Source: JAHEME01 sp034435035
Lineage (GTDB): Bacteria > Chloroflexota > Anaerolineae > Aggregatilineales > UBA3940
Direction of reading: 5' to 3'
NCBI GenBank assembly: GCA_034435035.1
Contig: DAOTXW010000061.1
Span: 1 to 64,000, forward strand
DNA length: 64,000 nt
The notes under the pieces were generated by a model that worked only from the letters and a program-made list of their open reading frames with translations, was not told where the DNA came from and searched no databases. Shown in pieces: positions 17,085 through 25,384 of this stretch. Every line of letters begins with the position of its first letter. The first letter of the stretch is position 1. Both the position numbers and the translations under genes were made by a program.

Positions 17085-17507
17085 GTGAAGTACTTTAGTG
17101 AGACAATCAACATTAAGGCTCCTGAGGAAACGATCTGGCGGATCTTGACCGATGCTTCGAGCTATCCCACCTGGGATCCGGGGGTCATTCGTATCGAAGG
17201 CACGATTGCACTCGGCGAAAAAGTGACTGCCTATAACAAAATCAACCCTGATCGCGCCTTTCCCGCCACAGTGACCGAACTTGTCCCCAATCAAAAGATG
17301 GCATGGTCCGGGGGAATGCCTCTTGGATTGTTCAAAGGCGTGCGCACGTTCACCCTCACCCCGAAAGGCGATGGCAGCGTCGATTTCACCCTGCGTGAAG
17401 AGTTTAGCGGGCCGCTGCTGCCGCTGATCGGTCGTTCGATACCCGATATGACGGTATCCTTCAAGGAGGCTGTGGCGGGATTGAAAGCCCATGCAGAGAG
17501 AGGATAA
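17085..17507 (+). CDS. SRPBCC (Bet v 1-like) family protein
   Basis: A 140-residue single-domain START/Bet v 1-like protein with a hydrophobic cavity for a small ligand. The opening INIKAPEETIWRILTDAS and the following YPTWDPGVIRIEG are the polyketide-cyclase/SRPBCC signature. The central strand run (AWSGGMPLGLFKGVRTFTL) and the final helix (SFKEAVAGLKAHA) complete the fold. The ligand is unknown. The GTG start is set by a strong AGGGAGGAAAG. It lies 65 bases after the small barrel protein and 65 bases before the next gene, in what is probably a three-gene unit divergent from the sigma factor. Confidence 0.82.
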   Translation: MKYFSETINIKAPEETIWRILTDASSYPTWDPGVIRIEGTIALGEKVTAYNKINPDRAFPATVTELVPNQKMAWSGGMPLGLFKGVRTFTLTPKGDGSVDFTLREEFSGPLLPLIGRSIPDMTVSFKEAVAGLKAHAERG

Positions 17508-17572
17508 GCAACCCCACCTACCGCGCGAATCGGCATAAATGGTCTATCGGAAAGAGAGGCTGGTGAAACACT

Positions 17573-17992
17573 ATGACGCAGAATAAACCCGCCGGACAGG
17601 GCACGAAAGAGGATCCCTGGGTTCTCCAGACACCCCCGGGAACATCCGAATACACCCTGTATCGTGACGAAACCCTTCATCCTCCCGCCCTGGTATGTAC
17701 AGTAGGGAAAACCGTGCTGCTCTACGACTTACGCTGCATCGAAGACCTGCACGCTATGCTAAAAGCGCATGGCGACTGGATGGAATTGGGCAGCGCCGAT
17801 GAACAAAAGCCCGCCAAAGAGGGCACTGTCGAGGCATGGGGACGTTCACCGGATAACCCCGTTGGCGGCTGGTACGGGTTAAAGAAGGGACTGCGGGGAC
17901 GCTTTGGGATGTATATCCCGCCGCTGCTCGAAGCCCTGGGTCTGGCCGAGGTCGAACACAAGCCTAAAGGCAATCGCATGAGGGCGCTGTAG
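17573..17992 (+). CDS. DUF6855-like protein
   Basis: A 139-residue soluble protein of unknown function. The opening KEDPWVLQTPPGTSEYTLYR matches my memory of the DUF6855 family, which is frequently found with SRPBCC and ECF sigma genes. The assignment is from memory, not a search. The middle contains a repeated-looking unit LHAMLKAHGDWMELGSADEQ. The C-terminal half has WYGLKKGLRGRFGMYIPPLL, typical of the group, and a basic tail. The gene ends the lower-GC islet. A hairpin lies about 110 bases downstream. Confidence 0.6.
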   Translation: MTQNKPAGQGTKEDPWVLQTPPGTSEYTLYRDETLHPPALVCTVGKTVLLYDLRCIEDLHAMLKAHGDWMELGSADEQKPAKEGTVEAWGRSPDNPVGGWYGLKKGLRGRFGMYIPPLLEALGLAEVEHKPKGNRMRAL

Positions 17993-18105
17993 ACCCATGC
18001 AACGACGCCCTGCCCGTCTGCCAACACCCATGCGACGGTGAACTCCGGCAGCGTGCCGGCCTGCCCGGTGCCGTAAGCGGACAGAGCCCGGCTTGACGCA
18101 GAAAG

Positions 18106-18137
18106 CAGAGGGCGCGGCTCTACCGCCGCGCCCTCTG
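18106..18137 (-). terminator. Terminator of the beta-helix gene
   Basis: Perfect 13-base arms CAGAGGGCGCGGC and GCCGCGCCCTCTG surround a six-base loop. On the minus strand the hairpin is followed by CTTTCTGC, so it most likely ends the 18174-19418 transcript. It could also act on plus-strand readthrough from the DUF6855-like gene. Confidence 0.55.
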
Positions 18138-18173
18138 TGATTCCAGCCTGCCGCCGGTACGCCGGCGCTGGCC

Positions 18174-19418
18174 CTACGGCCCGACTGACGTCACGCAGAC
18201 GATCGGCGCATTCGTGATGTCAGTATTGCCGGATACCGAGCTGTTCGTGCCTTCAACCACGCACGGGTTGGTGTAGCCCTCGATGACGTTGTCCGTCACC
18301 CGGTTGTTGTCCATCGTCGTGTTGGTCGCCGCGGCACCGTTATCATCAAAGCGGTCGAAGCGGATGCCGTCATAGCCCCCCGGATTGACGATCGTGTTGC
18401 CGGTCACCTTGTTGCCGCTGGCCACCGCGTCATAGTCGCGCGCAGCCCCGCCCATGGCCGAGAAATATATCCCGGCGCTGTCAACATCCGTGAGGGTATT
18501 CTTGCTGATCTTGTTGCCGATACACTCGTGCTGGCTGCTGCCGAAGAAAAGATAGGTCCCGGAGCAGGTCAGGGAGATGCCGACATCGGTGCCGGTGATG
18601 GTGTTGCCGCTGACTTTGACGCCGCTCATGTTCTGCAGATCGATGCCTGTGTCGTAGTTCGGATCGCTGCTGGTGATCGTGCTGCCTTTGATCTGGAGCT
18701 TATCAACGCCGATGGCCCGGATCCCGACCTGCTGGTAGGCGTCCGGCAGGCTGATCGTGTTGTTCTTGAGCTTGGCCTGGAGGCCATATCCGTACAGAAA
18801 GATGCCGTAGCTGCTGACGGAATCAATAACCGTGTCCTGGATGCTAACCTTGGACATCGCGTCCGGGTAGACATCGGCCACATAGATGCCATAACCGATC
18901 TTGCCATCAACCGGAAAGTTCTGGATGGCGGTCACATGCAGCGTGTCGATCTTGACTGAACTGTTGTTGATCGCGAGGCCGTACATCGCCGAGGTGCTGG
19001 CGGCGAAGCGACCGGCGCCGTCGAAGCGCAGCCCTTCAAGGGTGATCTTCTGCGAGTCCTCAATGATGAGCAGGGTTCCCCCGTCATGGCCGGGGAACAG
19101 CGGCAGCGGCGGGCGGATGAGGACATCATCCGGGTTCCCGGTCATGCCCACCAGTTTGAGGCCGCTGCGGCCGCTGATCGTGAGCCATTCATCGTAATTG
19201 CCGGGGCAGATGACGATCTGGCTGTAGCCGGCCGGGTCGTTGATGGCATCCTGGATGCTGCTGAACGGGGCAGCAGCGCAGGCAGACGATTCGTCCGCGC
19301 CGGTGTTGACGTAGACGGAGCTGCCGGCCAGCGCGGCGGGCGGCTGGCCGCCGAACGCCAGCGCCAGCACGGCAGCCAGCAGGGATATGGGGATGAGACG
19401 GCTGATGATACGGTGCAT
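18174..19418 (-). CDS. Secreted right-handed beta-helix protein
   Basis: A 414-residue exported protein. The start is ATG 19418, with GGAG seven bases upstream; an earlier in-frame start lacks a ribosome site and spoils the signal peptide. Residues 1-33 (LIPISLLAAVLALAFGG, then ALAGS) form the signal. The mature part opens with SSIQDAINDPAGYSQIVICPGNYDE, the entry strand of pectate-lyase-like/NosD-type parallel beta-helices. About ten coils follow with NNTI, SGNTITGT and GNKVTGNTI asparagine ladders. No lyase catalytic residues are recognisable, so it may bind or cleave carbohydrate at the surface. It stands alone. Confidence 0.82.
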   Translation of the reverse strand: MHRIISRLIPISLLAAVLALAFGGQPPAALAGSSVYVNTGADESSACAAAPFSSIQDAINDPAGYSQIVICPGNYDEWLTISGRSGLKLVGMTGNPDDVLIRPPLPLFPGHDGGTLLIIEDSQKITLEGLRFDGAGRFAASTSAMYGLAINNSSVKIDTLHVTAIQNFPVDGKIGYGIYVADVYPDAMSKVSIQDTVIDSVSSYGIFLYGYGLQAKLKNNTISLPDAYQQVGIRAIGVDKLQIKGSTITSSDPNYDTGIDLQNMSGVKVSGNTITGTDVGISLTCSGTYLFFGSSQHECIGNKISKNTLTDVDSAGIYFSAMGGAARDYDAVASGNKVTGNTIVNPGGYDGIRFDRFDDNGAAATNTTMDNNRVTDNVIEGYTNPCVVEGTNSSVSGNTDITNAPIVCVTSVGP

Positions 19419-19568
19419 GTCGCTTCTCCAGAGGTTGGGTTGCGCTGCGCCCCTGCAGAGCACAGGTAGGCGACGGTGAATCAGGAGCATAGCGCAGTAA
19501 AATGGTCTGCTTTGTAGTATATTGAGGCGCCCCGGTTCACGCGAATCGGGAAGCCCGCCGGGGGTTAC

Positions 19569-19598
19569 TTGCCCGCCCCGCCGGCTCCATGCTACGAT
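19569..19598 (+). promoter_or_regulatory. Promoter of comM
   Basis: TTGCCC (19569-19574) and TACGAT (19593-19598) are 18 bases apart, giving a leader of about 29 bases before the GTG start at 19634. Confidence 0.5.
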
Positions 19599-19633
19599 GG
19601 CCCCGATCGCCGCACCGCCGCCGGAGGGAACGG

Positions 19634-21151
19634 GTGCTCGCTAAAGTCAACAGCTGCGCGCTGGTGGGGCTGGACGGCACGCTGGTCGAAGTGGAAGTCG
19701 ATTCTTCCCGCGGGATGCCGGCTATCGCGCTGGTGGGGCTGCCCAGCGCCTCGGTGAAGGAAGCCCGCGACCGCGTCTGGGCGGCCATCCGCAACTGCGG
19801 CCTGCACTTCCCCGGCGGCCGGCTGACCATCAACCTGGCCCCCGCCGATCTGCGCAAGGAAGGCCCCGCCTACGACCTGGCGATCGCGCTGGGGCTGCTG
19901 GCGGCCAGCGGGCAGATCCCGCCCGACGCGCTGGAGGACGCGCTGGTGCTGGGCGAGCTGTCGCTGGAAGGCAGCGTCCGGCACGTGCGCGGGGTGATCG
20001 CGGCGGCGGCGCTGGCCCGCACGCTGGGCCTGAGCCGCGTCTTCGTCCCTGCCGGGGACGCGCCGGAGGCGGCGCTCATCCCCGGCGTGGAGGTGCTGCC
20101 GGCGGATCATCTGATCTCCGTCGTCGAGCACCTGCTGGGGCTGGACACCATCCCTCCGTTCGATCCCGCGCTGACCCCGCCCCCGCCCGCCGACCCCGAC
20201 CGGCTGACCGACTTCGCCGACGTGCGGGGACAGGAGCACGTCAAGCGGGCGCTGGAGGTAGCGGCAGCCGGCGCCCATAATGTCCTGATGACCGGCCCGC
20301 CGGGCGCGGGCAAGACGCTGCTGGCCCGGGCCGTGCCCGGCATCCTGCCGGAGATGACCCTCGATGAGGCGCTGGAGGTCACGCGCATCTACTCGGTGGC
20401 CGATATGCTGCCGGGGCACACCCCGCTGCTGCGCCAGCGGCCCTTCCGCGCCCCGCACCACACCATCAGCCATGCCGGGCTGGTGGGCGGCGGATCGTGG
20501 CCGCGCCCCGGCGAGATCAGCCTGGCGCACCGCGGCGTGCTGTTCCTGGACGAGCTGCCGGAGTTCGGGCACGCGTTAGAGATGCTCCGGCAGCCGCTGG
20601 AAGACCGCACGGTGACCGTCAGCCGGGCCTCCGGCGCGCTCACCTTCCCGGCCAGCTTCATGCTGATCGGCGCCTCCAACCCGTGCCCGTGCGGCTACTA
20701 CGGCGACCCGCTCAAGCCCTGCACCTGCTCCCAGACGATGATCACGCGCTACATGCAGCGCCTCTCCGGCCCGCTGCTGGACCGCATCGACATCCACATC
20801 GAGGTGCCGCGGGTGGACTATGACAAACTGTCCGCCGACCGGCAGGGCGAGCCGTCCGCGGCGGTGCGGAGCCGGGTGCAGGCCGCCCGCGACCGGCAGG
20901 CCGCCCGCTTCGCCGGCACCCACCTGATCAGCAACGCCGACATGGGCGCCAAAGAGATCCAGCAGCACGCCCGGCTGGACTCCGAGGGCGAAAAGCTGAT
21001 GCGGGCCGCGATGGCCCAGCTCCAGCTCAGTGCCCGCGCCTATCACCGGGTGCTGAAACTGGGGCGCACCATCGCGGACCTGGAGGGCGCCGACGTGATC
21101 CGGCCCCACCACCTGGCCGAAGCCCTCCAGTACCGGGCGCGGCAGGGCTGA
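19634..21151 (+). CDS. comM: YifB/ComM family Mg chelatase-like AAA+ ATPase
   Basis: A 505-residue ATPase of the ComM type. In transformable bacteria ComM is a hexameric helicase that extends branch migration during integration of incoming DNA; in others it is a general YifB protein. The N-terminal ChlI-like domain (about 20-165, VEVDSSRGMPAIALVGLP) is followed by the AAA+ core with Walker A GPPGAGKTLLAR, Walker B GVLFLDELPEF and an arginine-finger region. The Mg-chelatase C-terminal domain runs from about 405 (QLSARAYHRVLKLGRTIADL). A CxC-type cysteine patch, NPCPCGYYGDP, is typical. The GTG start has GGAGGG five bases upstream. Confidence 0.93.
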   Translation: MLAKVNSCALVGLDGTLVEVEVDSSRGMPAIALVGLPSASVKEARDRVWAAIRNCGLHFPGGRLTINLAPADLRKEGPAYDLAIALGLLAASGQIPPDALEDALVLGELSLEGSVRHVRGVIAAAALARTLGLSRVFVPAGDAPEAALIPGVEVLPADHLISVVEHLLGLDTIPPFDPALTPPPPADPDRLTDFADVRGQEHVKRALEVAAAGAHNVLMTGPPGAGKTLLARAVPGILPEMTLDEALEVTRIYSVADMLPGHTPLLRQRPFRAPHHTISHAGLVGGGSWPRPGEISLAHRGVLFLDELPEFGHALEMLRQPLEDRTVTVSRASGALTFPASFMLIGASNPCPCGYYGDPLKPCTCSQTMITRYMQRLSGPLLDRIDIHIEVPRVDYDKLSADRQGEPSAAVRSRVQAARDRQAARFAGTHLISNADMGAKEIQQHARLDSEGEKLMRAAMAQLQLSARAYHRVLKLGRTIADLEGADVIRPHHLAEALQYRARQG

Positions 21152-21232
21152 CCCCCCGATCCGGGAGCCGCAGGACACGGGATCCATCCAGCGGGGGCCG
21201 CTGCGCCGGCCCGGGAGGATGGGGTCACCTTG

Positions 21233-21261
21233 TTGTCGCTCTGCTGCAGGCCCGGTAGAAT
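21233..21261 (+). promoter_or_regulatory. Promoter of the DksA/TraR gene
   Basis: TTGTCG (21233-21238) and TAGAAT (21256-21261) are exactly 17 bases apart, giving a leader of about 24 bases that contains GGAGGAGGGG. Confidence 0.6.
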
Positions 21262-21291
21262 CGCTCCTCATCAGTGGAGGAGGGGCCAGCC

Positions 21292-21630
21292 ATGACCGTC
21301 TCTTTGGAGAAGCTGAAGGCGGAACTCGAGCGCCAGCGCGAGGCGCTCAACGCAGAGCTGGCCGATTTGCAGGCCGTCTCTGACGAGGGGATGGGGTACA
21401 GCAACCACCAGGCGGACGACGCCAGCGAAGCCTATGAGCAGGCCGCCACACTGGCCATGCGCCAGAACGCCGAGCGTCTGCTGTACCTGGTCGAGCGGGC
21501 GCTGCAGCGCATGGCAGCCGGCACCTATGGATCGTGCCGCAGCTGCGGGCAGCCCATCGACCCGGCGCGGCTCAACGCCATCCCCTATGCGCGCTACTGC
21601 CTGGAGTGCGCTCAGAAGTATGGCGAGTAG
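21292..21630 (+). CDS. DksA/TraR C4-type zinc finger protein
   Basis: A 112-residue protein of the DksA/TraR/YteA group, which binds in the secondary channel of RNA polymerase or acts as a general stress protein. Residues 1-60 form a coiled-coil hairpin (LEKLKAELERQREALNAEL). At the hairpin tip the usual DksA acidic pair is not clear. The C4 zinc finger is CRSCG-(x)n-YCLEC (about 82-106). The start is ATG 21292 because GGAGGAGGGG lies six bases before it; a GTG 18 bases upstream overlaps that site. rluD follows 24 bases later in the same direction. Confidence 0.88.
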   Translation: MTVSLEKLKAELERQREALNAELADLQAVSDEGMGYSNHQADDASEAYEQAATLAMRQNAERLLYLVERALQRMAAGTYGSCRSCGQPIDPARLNAIPYARYCLECAQKYGE

Positions 21631-21654
21631 GCGGCCCGCTCCGCCGCCACCCGT

Positions 21655-22569
21655 ATGGACAGCCCCATCACCCTCACCGCCGGCGAAGACGGCCAGCGCC
21701 TCGACCGGTTCATCGCCGCCGCCGTGACCGCGCTCAGCCGCACCGAGGCGCAGCGGCTGATCAAAGCCGGCGACATCCGGGTGAACGACCGCCCGGCCCG
21801 GCCCTCCTACCGGCTCACCGCCGGGGAGGTCATCACGATCACCCTGCCCCCGCCGGCCCCCGCCGGCCTGCTGGCCGAGGATATCCCGCTGGATGTGCTG
21901 TACGAAGATGACGACCTGGCGGCGGTCAACAAGCCCGCCGGGATGGTGGTGCATCCGGCGCACGGCAGCGAGAGCGGCACGCTGGTCAATGCGGCGCTGG
22001 CCCGCTGGCCGGCGATGCGGCGCATCAGCGGGGAGGAACGGCCCGGGGTGGTGCATCGCCTCGACAAGGACACCTCCGGCGTGATCGTGCTGGGCAAGAC
22101 GCCGGCGGCGATCAAATCCCTGCAGGCGCAGTTCAAGGCACGCACGACGCTCAAACGCTACGTGGCGCTGGTGGAAGGCCACCCCGCGACGGGCACGGGC
22201 CGGATCGAGGCGCCCATCGCCCGCGACCCGGCCCAGCGCAAGCGCATGGCCGTCGTGCCGGGCGGGCGGCCCGCCGTCACGCAGTTCCGGGTGCGCGAAT
22301 CGTTCGACGCCCACAGCCTGCTGGAGATCGATCTGCTCACCGGACGCACCCACCAGATCCGCGTGCATCTGGCCTGGCTGAAGCACCCGGTCGCCGGCGA
22401 TACGGTCTACGGCTTCCGTAAGCCGACGATCCCCCTGAAGGGCCGGCTGTTCCTGCACGCCGCCGAACTGGAAGTGGATTCCCCCAGCAGCGGCGCCCGG
22501 CTGCGCTTCGAGGCCCCGCTGCCAGCGGAGCTGGAGGCCGTGCTGGCGGCGCTGCGGGCGGCGCGGTAG
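21655..22569 (+). CDS. rluD: RluD-family pseudouridine synthase
   Basis: A 304-residue RluA-class 23S rRNA pseudouridine synthase. An N-terminal S4 RNA-binding domain (QRLDRFIAAAVTALSRTEAQ to DIRVNDRPA, about 14-60) precedes the catalytic domain. That domain carries the signature HRLDKDTSGV (catalytic Asp about residue 138) and GRTHQIRVHL (about 225). The length fits RluD, which modifies helix 69 and aids 50S assembly. It is probably cotranscribed with the zinc finger gene. lspA, which often precedes rluD in bacteria, is absent here. Confidence 0.93.
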   Translation: MDSPITLTAGEDGQRLDRFIAAAVTALSRTEAQRLIKAGDIRVNDRPARPSYRLTAGEVITITLPPPAPAGLLAEDIPLDVLYEDDDLAAVNKPAGMVVHPAHGSESGTLVNAALARWPAMRRISGEERPGVVHRLDKDTSGVIVLGKTPAAIKSLQAQFKARTTLKRYVALVEGHPATGTGRIEAPIARDPAQRKRMAVVPGGRPAVTQFRVRESFDAHSLLEIDLLTGRTHQIRVHLAWLKHPVAGDTVYGFRKPTIPLKGRLFLHAAELEVDSPSSGARLRFEAPLPAELEAVLAALRAAR

Positions 22570-22585
22570 CCCCCCGCAAACAAGA

Positions 22586-22603
22586 AGCCGCCCGAAGGCG
22601 GCT
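22586..22603 (+). terminator. Terminator after rluD
   Basis: The arms AGCCGCC and GGCGGCT flank a CGAA tetraloop 16 bases after the stop. A weak T-rich stretch (TTTTCAGCTTT) follows about ten bases later. Confidence 0.5.
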
Positions 22604-22643
22604 CACCGGCAGGTTTTCAGCTTTCAGCCTCCCGGCCTGAGGG

Positions 22644-23114
22644 TCAGCCCTGCTCCTGCTTGACCCACGCCCGCAGCGCCGCCATGTGATCCCGCGCATG
22701 CCCGTAGGATTCCTCGGCGATCTCCTCCCACACCGGGCGCCCGCCCGTCCAGACGTAGCGCGCGGGGTCGGTCAGTTCGGACTGGCTGAGCGCCTCGACC
22801 TGCGCCAGCAGATCGCGGTGCGAGCGCCGCCAGCCGGCCAGCACGTCGGCCAGCGACCGATCGCGGCTGCGGGCGTAGATCGCCGCATTGAGCGCGTCCA
22901 CGTCCAGAGGCGCGGCTGGACGGCCCGGCGCCCCTTCGGCCAGCCGGTCGATCACCCACTGCTGCCAGAAGGTGAGGTGCGCGATCACGTCCTTGACCGA
23001 CCAGTCGCCTTCCACGCCGGGCCGGGTCTTCTGCTGATCGCTGAGGGCCGCAAGGATCTGCTCCAGCGCGGCGTGGGAGGTACGCAGGTGGTTCAGCAGC
23101 TTTGCTTTGTCCAT
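22644..23114 (-). CDS. DinB-like / ClbS-DfsB four-helix protein
   Basis: A 156-residue four-helix-bundle protein of the DinB/YfiT superfamily, nearest in pattern to the ClbS/DfsB (DUF1706) group. The first helix (KLLNHLRTSHAALEQILAAL) and the loop GDWSVKDVIAHLTFWQQW are diagnostic. Metal-binding histidines are expected at the H of IAHLTFW and the H of SYGHARDH. Family members include a colibactin self-protection enzyme and thiol-dependent transferases. The substrate here is unknown. It converges with rluD, and the ABC-F remnant lies 36 bases upstream. Confidence 0.82.
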   Translation of the reverse strand: MDKAKLLNHLRTSHAALEQILAALSDQQKTRPGVEGDWSVKDVIAHLTFWQQWVIDRLAEGAPGRPAAPLDVDALNAAIYARSRDRSLADVLAGWRRSHRDLLAQVEALSQSELTDPARYVWTGGRPVWEEIAEESYGHARDHMAALRAWVKQEQG

Positions 23115-23149
23115 AGCTTTTTTCTTTCTCCGCGGGTGCTGCCTTCATT

Positions 23150-23314
23150 TTACCCGATCCGGGCGGCGTCTTTCGAGGCCCGCGCCATCTCTGCCCGATC
23201 CAGGTAAGGGCGCAGCGATCCGCCTTCCAGCGCCCAGATGCCGGTGGCGAAGCGGTCGATGAAGGCCCGGTCGTGCGCGGCGACCAGCACCGCGCCGCCC
23301 GCTGCCCGTAGCTC
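23150..23314 (-). pseudogene. C-terminal remnant of an ABC-F ATPase
   Basis: About 54 codons on the minus strand read like the end of the second ATP-binding domain of an ABC-F (EttA/Uup-like) protein. There is a helix ELRAAGG, the strand and switch histidine VLVAAHDRAFIDRFATGIWA, then LEGGSLRPYLDRAEMA and a stop. Nothing of the Walker A, signature or first ATPase domain precedes it; the sequence upstream is the pfkA promoter region. I read it as a decayed 3' fragment, probably left by a deletion. No start codon supports it as a gene. Confidence 0.6.
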
Positions 23315-23338
23315 AGGCCCCGGGATCACTCCCGGCCC

Positions 23339-23368
23339 GTGACGGACGCGGCTTCCCGGCGTTATACT
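23339..23368 (+). promoter_or_regulatory. Promoter of pfkA
   Basis: A GTGACG -35-like box (23339-23344) and TATACT (23363-23368) are 18 bases apart. The start near 23375 fits translation from the ATG at 23405 and rules out the earlier in-frame start at 23339. Confidence 0.5.
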
Positions 23369-23404
23369 GTAGGGGATGCGAAAGACCGGATCCACGGAGC
23401 AGCG

Positions 23405-24376
23405 ATGAAGCACATTGCGGTACTGACCAGCGGCGGGGACGCCCCCGGCATGAACGCCGCCATCCGGGCTGTCGTCCGGGGGGCAGCCGAGCAGGGATGG
23501 GAGACCTCCGGCGTGCGCCGCGGCTATCTGGGCCTGATGCACGGGGACTTCCGCCCGCTCGGCCCGCGCGATGTCGGCGGGATCATCCAGCAGGGCGGTA
23601 CGATGCTCGGCAGCGCCCGCTCCCCCGAGTTCCGCACGGAGGAAGGGCGCAAAACCGCGCTGGCTAACCTGGAGCACCACCGCATCGATGCGCTGGTGGT
23701 GATCGGCGGCAACGGCTCGCAGGCCGGGGCGCTGGCGCTGCACCAGATGGGCTTCCCGGTGGTCGGCGTGGCCTCCACCATCGATAACGACCTGTACGGC
23801 TCCGATACGACCATCGGCGTCGATACGGCGATCAACGTCGCGCTGGAGTCGCTCGACCGGCTGAAGGTCACGGCGTCTTCTCATCAGCGGGCCTTCCTGA
23901 TCGAGGTGATGGGCCGCAACTGCGGCTATATCGCGCTGATGACCGGCATCGCCGGCGGGGCCGAGGCCGTCGTCATCCCCGAGGTGGAGACCGCGGAAGA
24001 AAGTGTCGCCCAGCAGATACGGGACGCCTATAACCGCAAGAAGCTGCACGCGATCGTGGTCGTGGCCGAGGGCGCCCCGTGCAACGCCGACCGACTGATG
24101 CGCTACTTCCGGCAGAACCGCGAGCGTCTGGGCTTCGAGGTGCGGGCCACCACGCTGGGGCACGTGCAGCGCGGCGGGACGCCCAGCGCCTTTGACCGGG
24201 TGCTGGCGACCCGGCTGGGCATGGGCGCGGTGGAGGCCATCGCGGGGGGCCGCTTCGGCGTGCTGGCCGGGCGCGTCAACGCGCAGACGGTCCTCACCCC
24301 TCTGGCCGAGGTCGTGGGCAACCAGAAGACGCTCGACCTGGGCCTGCTGGAACTGGTCCGCGTGCTGGCCAGGTAG
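23405..24376 (+). CDS. pfkA: 6-Phosphofructokinase
   Basis: A 323-residue enzyme of the PfkA family, which phosphorylates fructose 6-phosphate to the 1,6-bisphosphate. Signatures are TSGGDAPGMNAAIRAV (residues 8-23), catalytic STIDND with D127, the substrate loop MGRNCGYIA and HVQRGGTPSAFDR. Numbering matches the E. coli enzyme. The nucleotide/metal loop is GGNGS, so residue 103 is Asn where ATP-dependent enzymes usually have Asp; Gly104, the usual ATP-type residue, is kept. Phosphoryl donor preference should therefore be tested. The start at 23405 is set by GGAG and by the promoter. rsgA follows 17 bases later. Confidence 0.93.
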   Translation: MKHIAVLTSGGDAPGMNAAIRAVVRGAAEQGWETSGVRRGYLGLMHGDFRPLGPRDVGGIIQQGGTMLGSARSPEFRTEEGRKTALANLEHHRIDALVVIGGNGSQAGALALHQMGFPVVGVASTIDNDLYGSDTTIGVDTAINVALESLDRLKVTASSHQRAFLIEVMGRNCGYIALMTGIAGGAEAVVIPEVETAEESVAQQIRDAYNRKKLHAIVVVAEGAPCNADRLMRYFRQNRERLGFEVRATTLGHVQRGGTPSAFDRVLATRLGMGAVEAIAGGRFGVLAGRVNAQTVLTPLAEVVGNQKTLDLGLLELVRVLAR

Positions 24377-24393
24377 CGCACGGAGCGGCGAGG

Positions 24394-25371
24394 GTGGGCG
24401 ACAGCGGCAACCTGCTGACGGGGCTGGTCCTCAAAGCGCAGAGCGGATTCTTCACCGTGCAGACAGCCCGCGGGCCGCTGGTCTGCCGGGTGCGCGGGCG
24501 GCTGCTGGAGGAGCGGCTGGGCACTGACCCGGTAGCCATCGGCGACCGGGTTTCAGTCTCGGTGGTGGAGAAGCTGGAAAATGACATGGTGATCTACGAA
24601 GGCGTGATCGAGGAAATCGCGCCGCGCGACCATGCCTTCACCCGGCAGGCTCCGTCCGCCGAGGGCCGCCGCGCCGAGAAGCTGCCCGACCGCGAGCAGG
24701 TGATCATCGCCAACCCCGATCAGGTGGTGTTCGTGTTCGCCTGCGCCAACCCCGAGCCGCGCCTGAAGATGCTGGATCGCTTCCTGGTGATCGCCGAAAA
24801 GTCGCACATCCCGGCCCTGATCTGCGCCAACAAGGTCGATCTGGTCAAGCGCAGGGAAGCCAAAGACCTGTTCGACCTGTACGACGCCATCGGCTACCCG
24901 GTGATCTACACCAGCGCGACGAAGGGCACCGGGATCAAAGACCTGCGGCGGGCGCTGGCCGGCAAAGTCTCGGCGCTGACCGGCCCCTCCGGCGTCGGCA
25001 AAAGCAGTCTGCTCAACGCCATCCAGCCGGGGCTGGGGCTGGCCGTCAAGGAGGTGAGCGAGGCCACTACCAAGGGCCGCCACACCACCGTCGCGCCGGA
25101 GCTGTTCCCGCTGAAAGACGGCGGCTTCGTGGCCGATACGCCCGGCATCCGGGCCATCGCCCTGTTTAACATCGAGCCGTCGGAGATCGATGGCTACTTC
25201 CCGGATATCCGGCCCTTCATCCAGCGCTGCCGCTTCTCGGACTGCCGCCACGAGGAAGAGCCGGGCTGCGCCGTGCGGGCCGCCGTCGAGGCCGGCGACA
25301 TCTGGTACGAGCGCTATGAGAGCTACCTGCGCCTGCGCGAGGAAGCTGAAGAAGTCTACTACCGCTGCTGA
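24394..25371 (+). CDS. rsgA: Ribosome small-subunit GTPase RsgA
   Basis: A 325-residue circularly permuted GTPase that checks late 30S subunit maturation. The N-terminal OB-fold (about 5-75) binds the decoding region. The G motifs follow in the permuted order: G4 NKVD, G5 TSAT, G1 GPSGVGKSSLLN, then G3 DTPG. The C-terminal zinc knuckle is CRFSDCRHEEEPGC (about 273-286). A YESYLRL helix closes the protein as usual. The GTG start has CGGAG nine bases upstream. It shares the pfkA transcript. Confidence 0.95.
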   Translation: MGDSGNLLTGLVLKAQSGFFTVQTARGPLVCRVRGRLLEERLGTDPVAIGDRVSVSVVEKLENDMVIYEGVIEEIAPRDHAFTRQAPSAEGRRAEKLPDREQVIIANPDQVVFVFACANPEPRLKMLDRFLVIAEKSHIPALICANKVDLVKRREAKDLFDLYDAIGYPVIYTSATKGTGIKDLRRALAGKVSALTGPSGVGKSSLLNAIQPGLGLAVKEVSEATTKGRHTTVAPELFPLKDGGFVADTPGIRAIALFNIEPSEIDGYFPDIRPFIQRCRFSDCRHEEEPGCAVRAAVEAGDIWYERYESYLRLREEAEEVYYRC

Positions 25372-25384
25372 GGCCCCACCCGCC

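Noticed and set aside
21631..21654. A missing or hidden lspA between the zinc-finger gene and rluD
   Set aside because: Only 24 bases separate the two genes, so the common traR-lspA-rluD order is simply not present here. It cannot be judged further without the rest of the genome.
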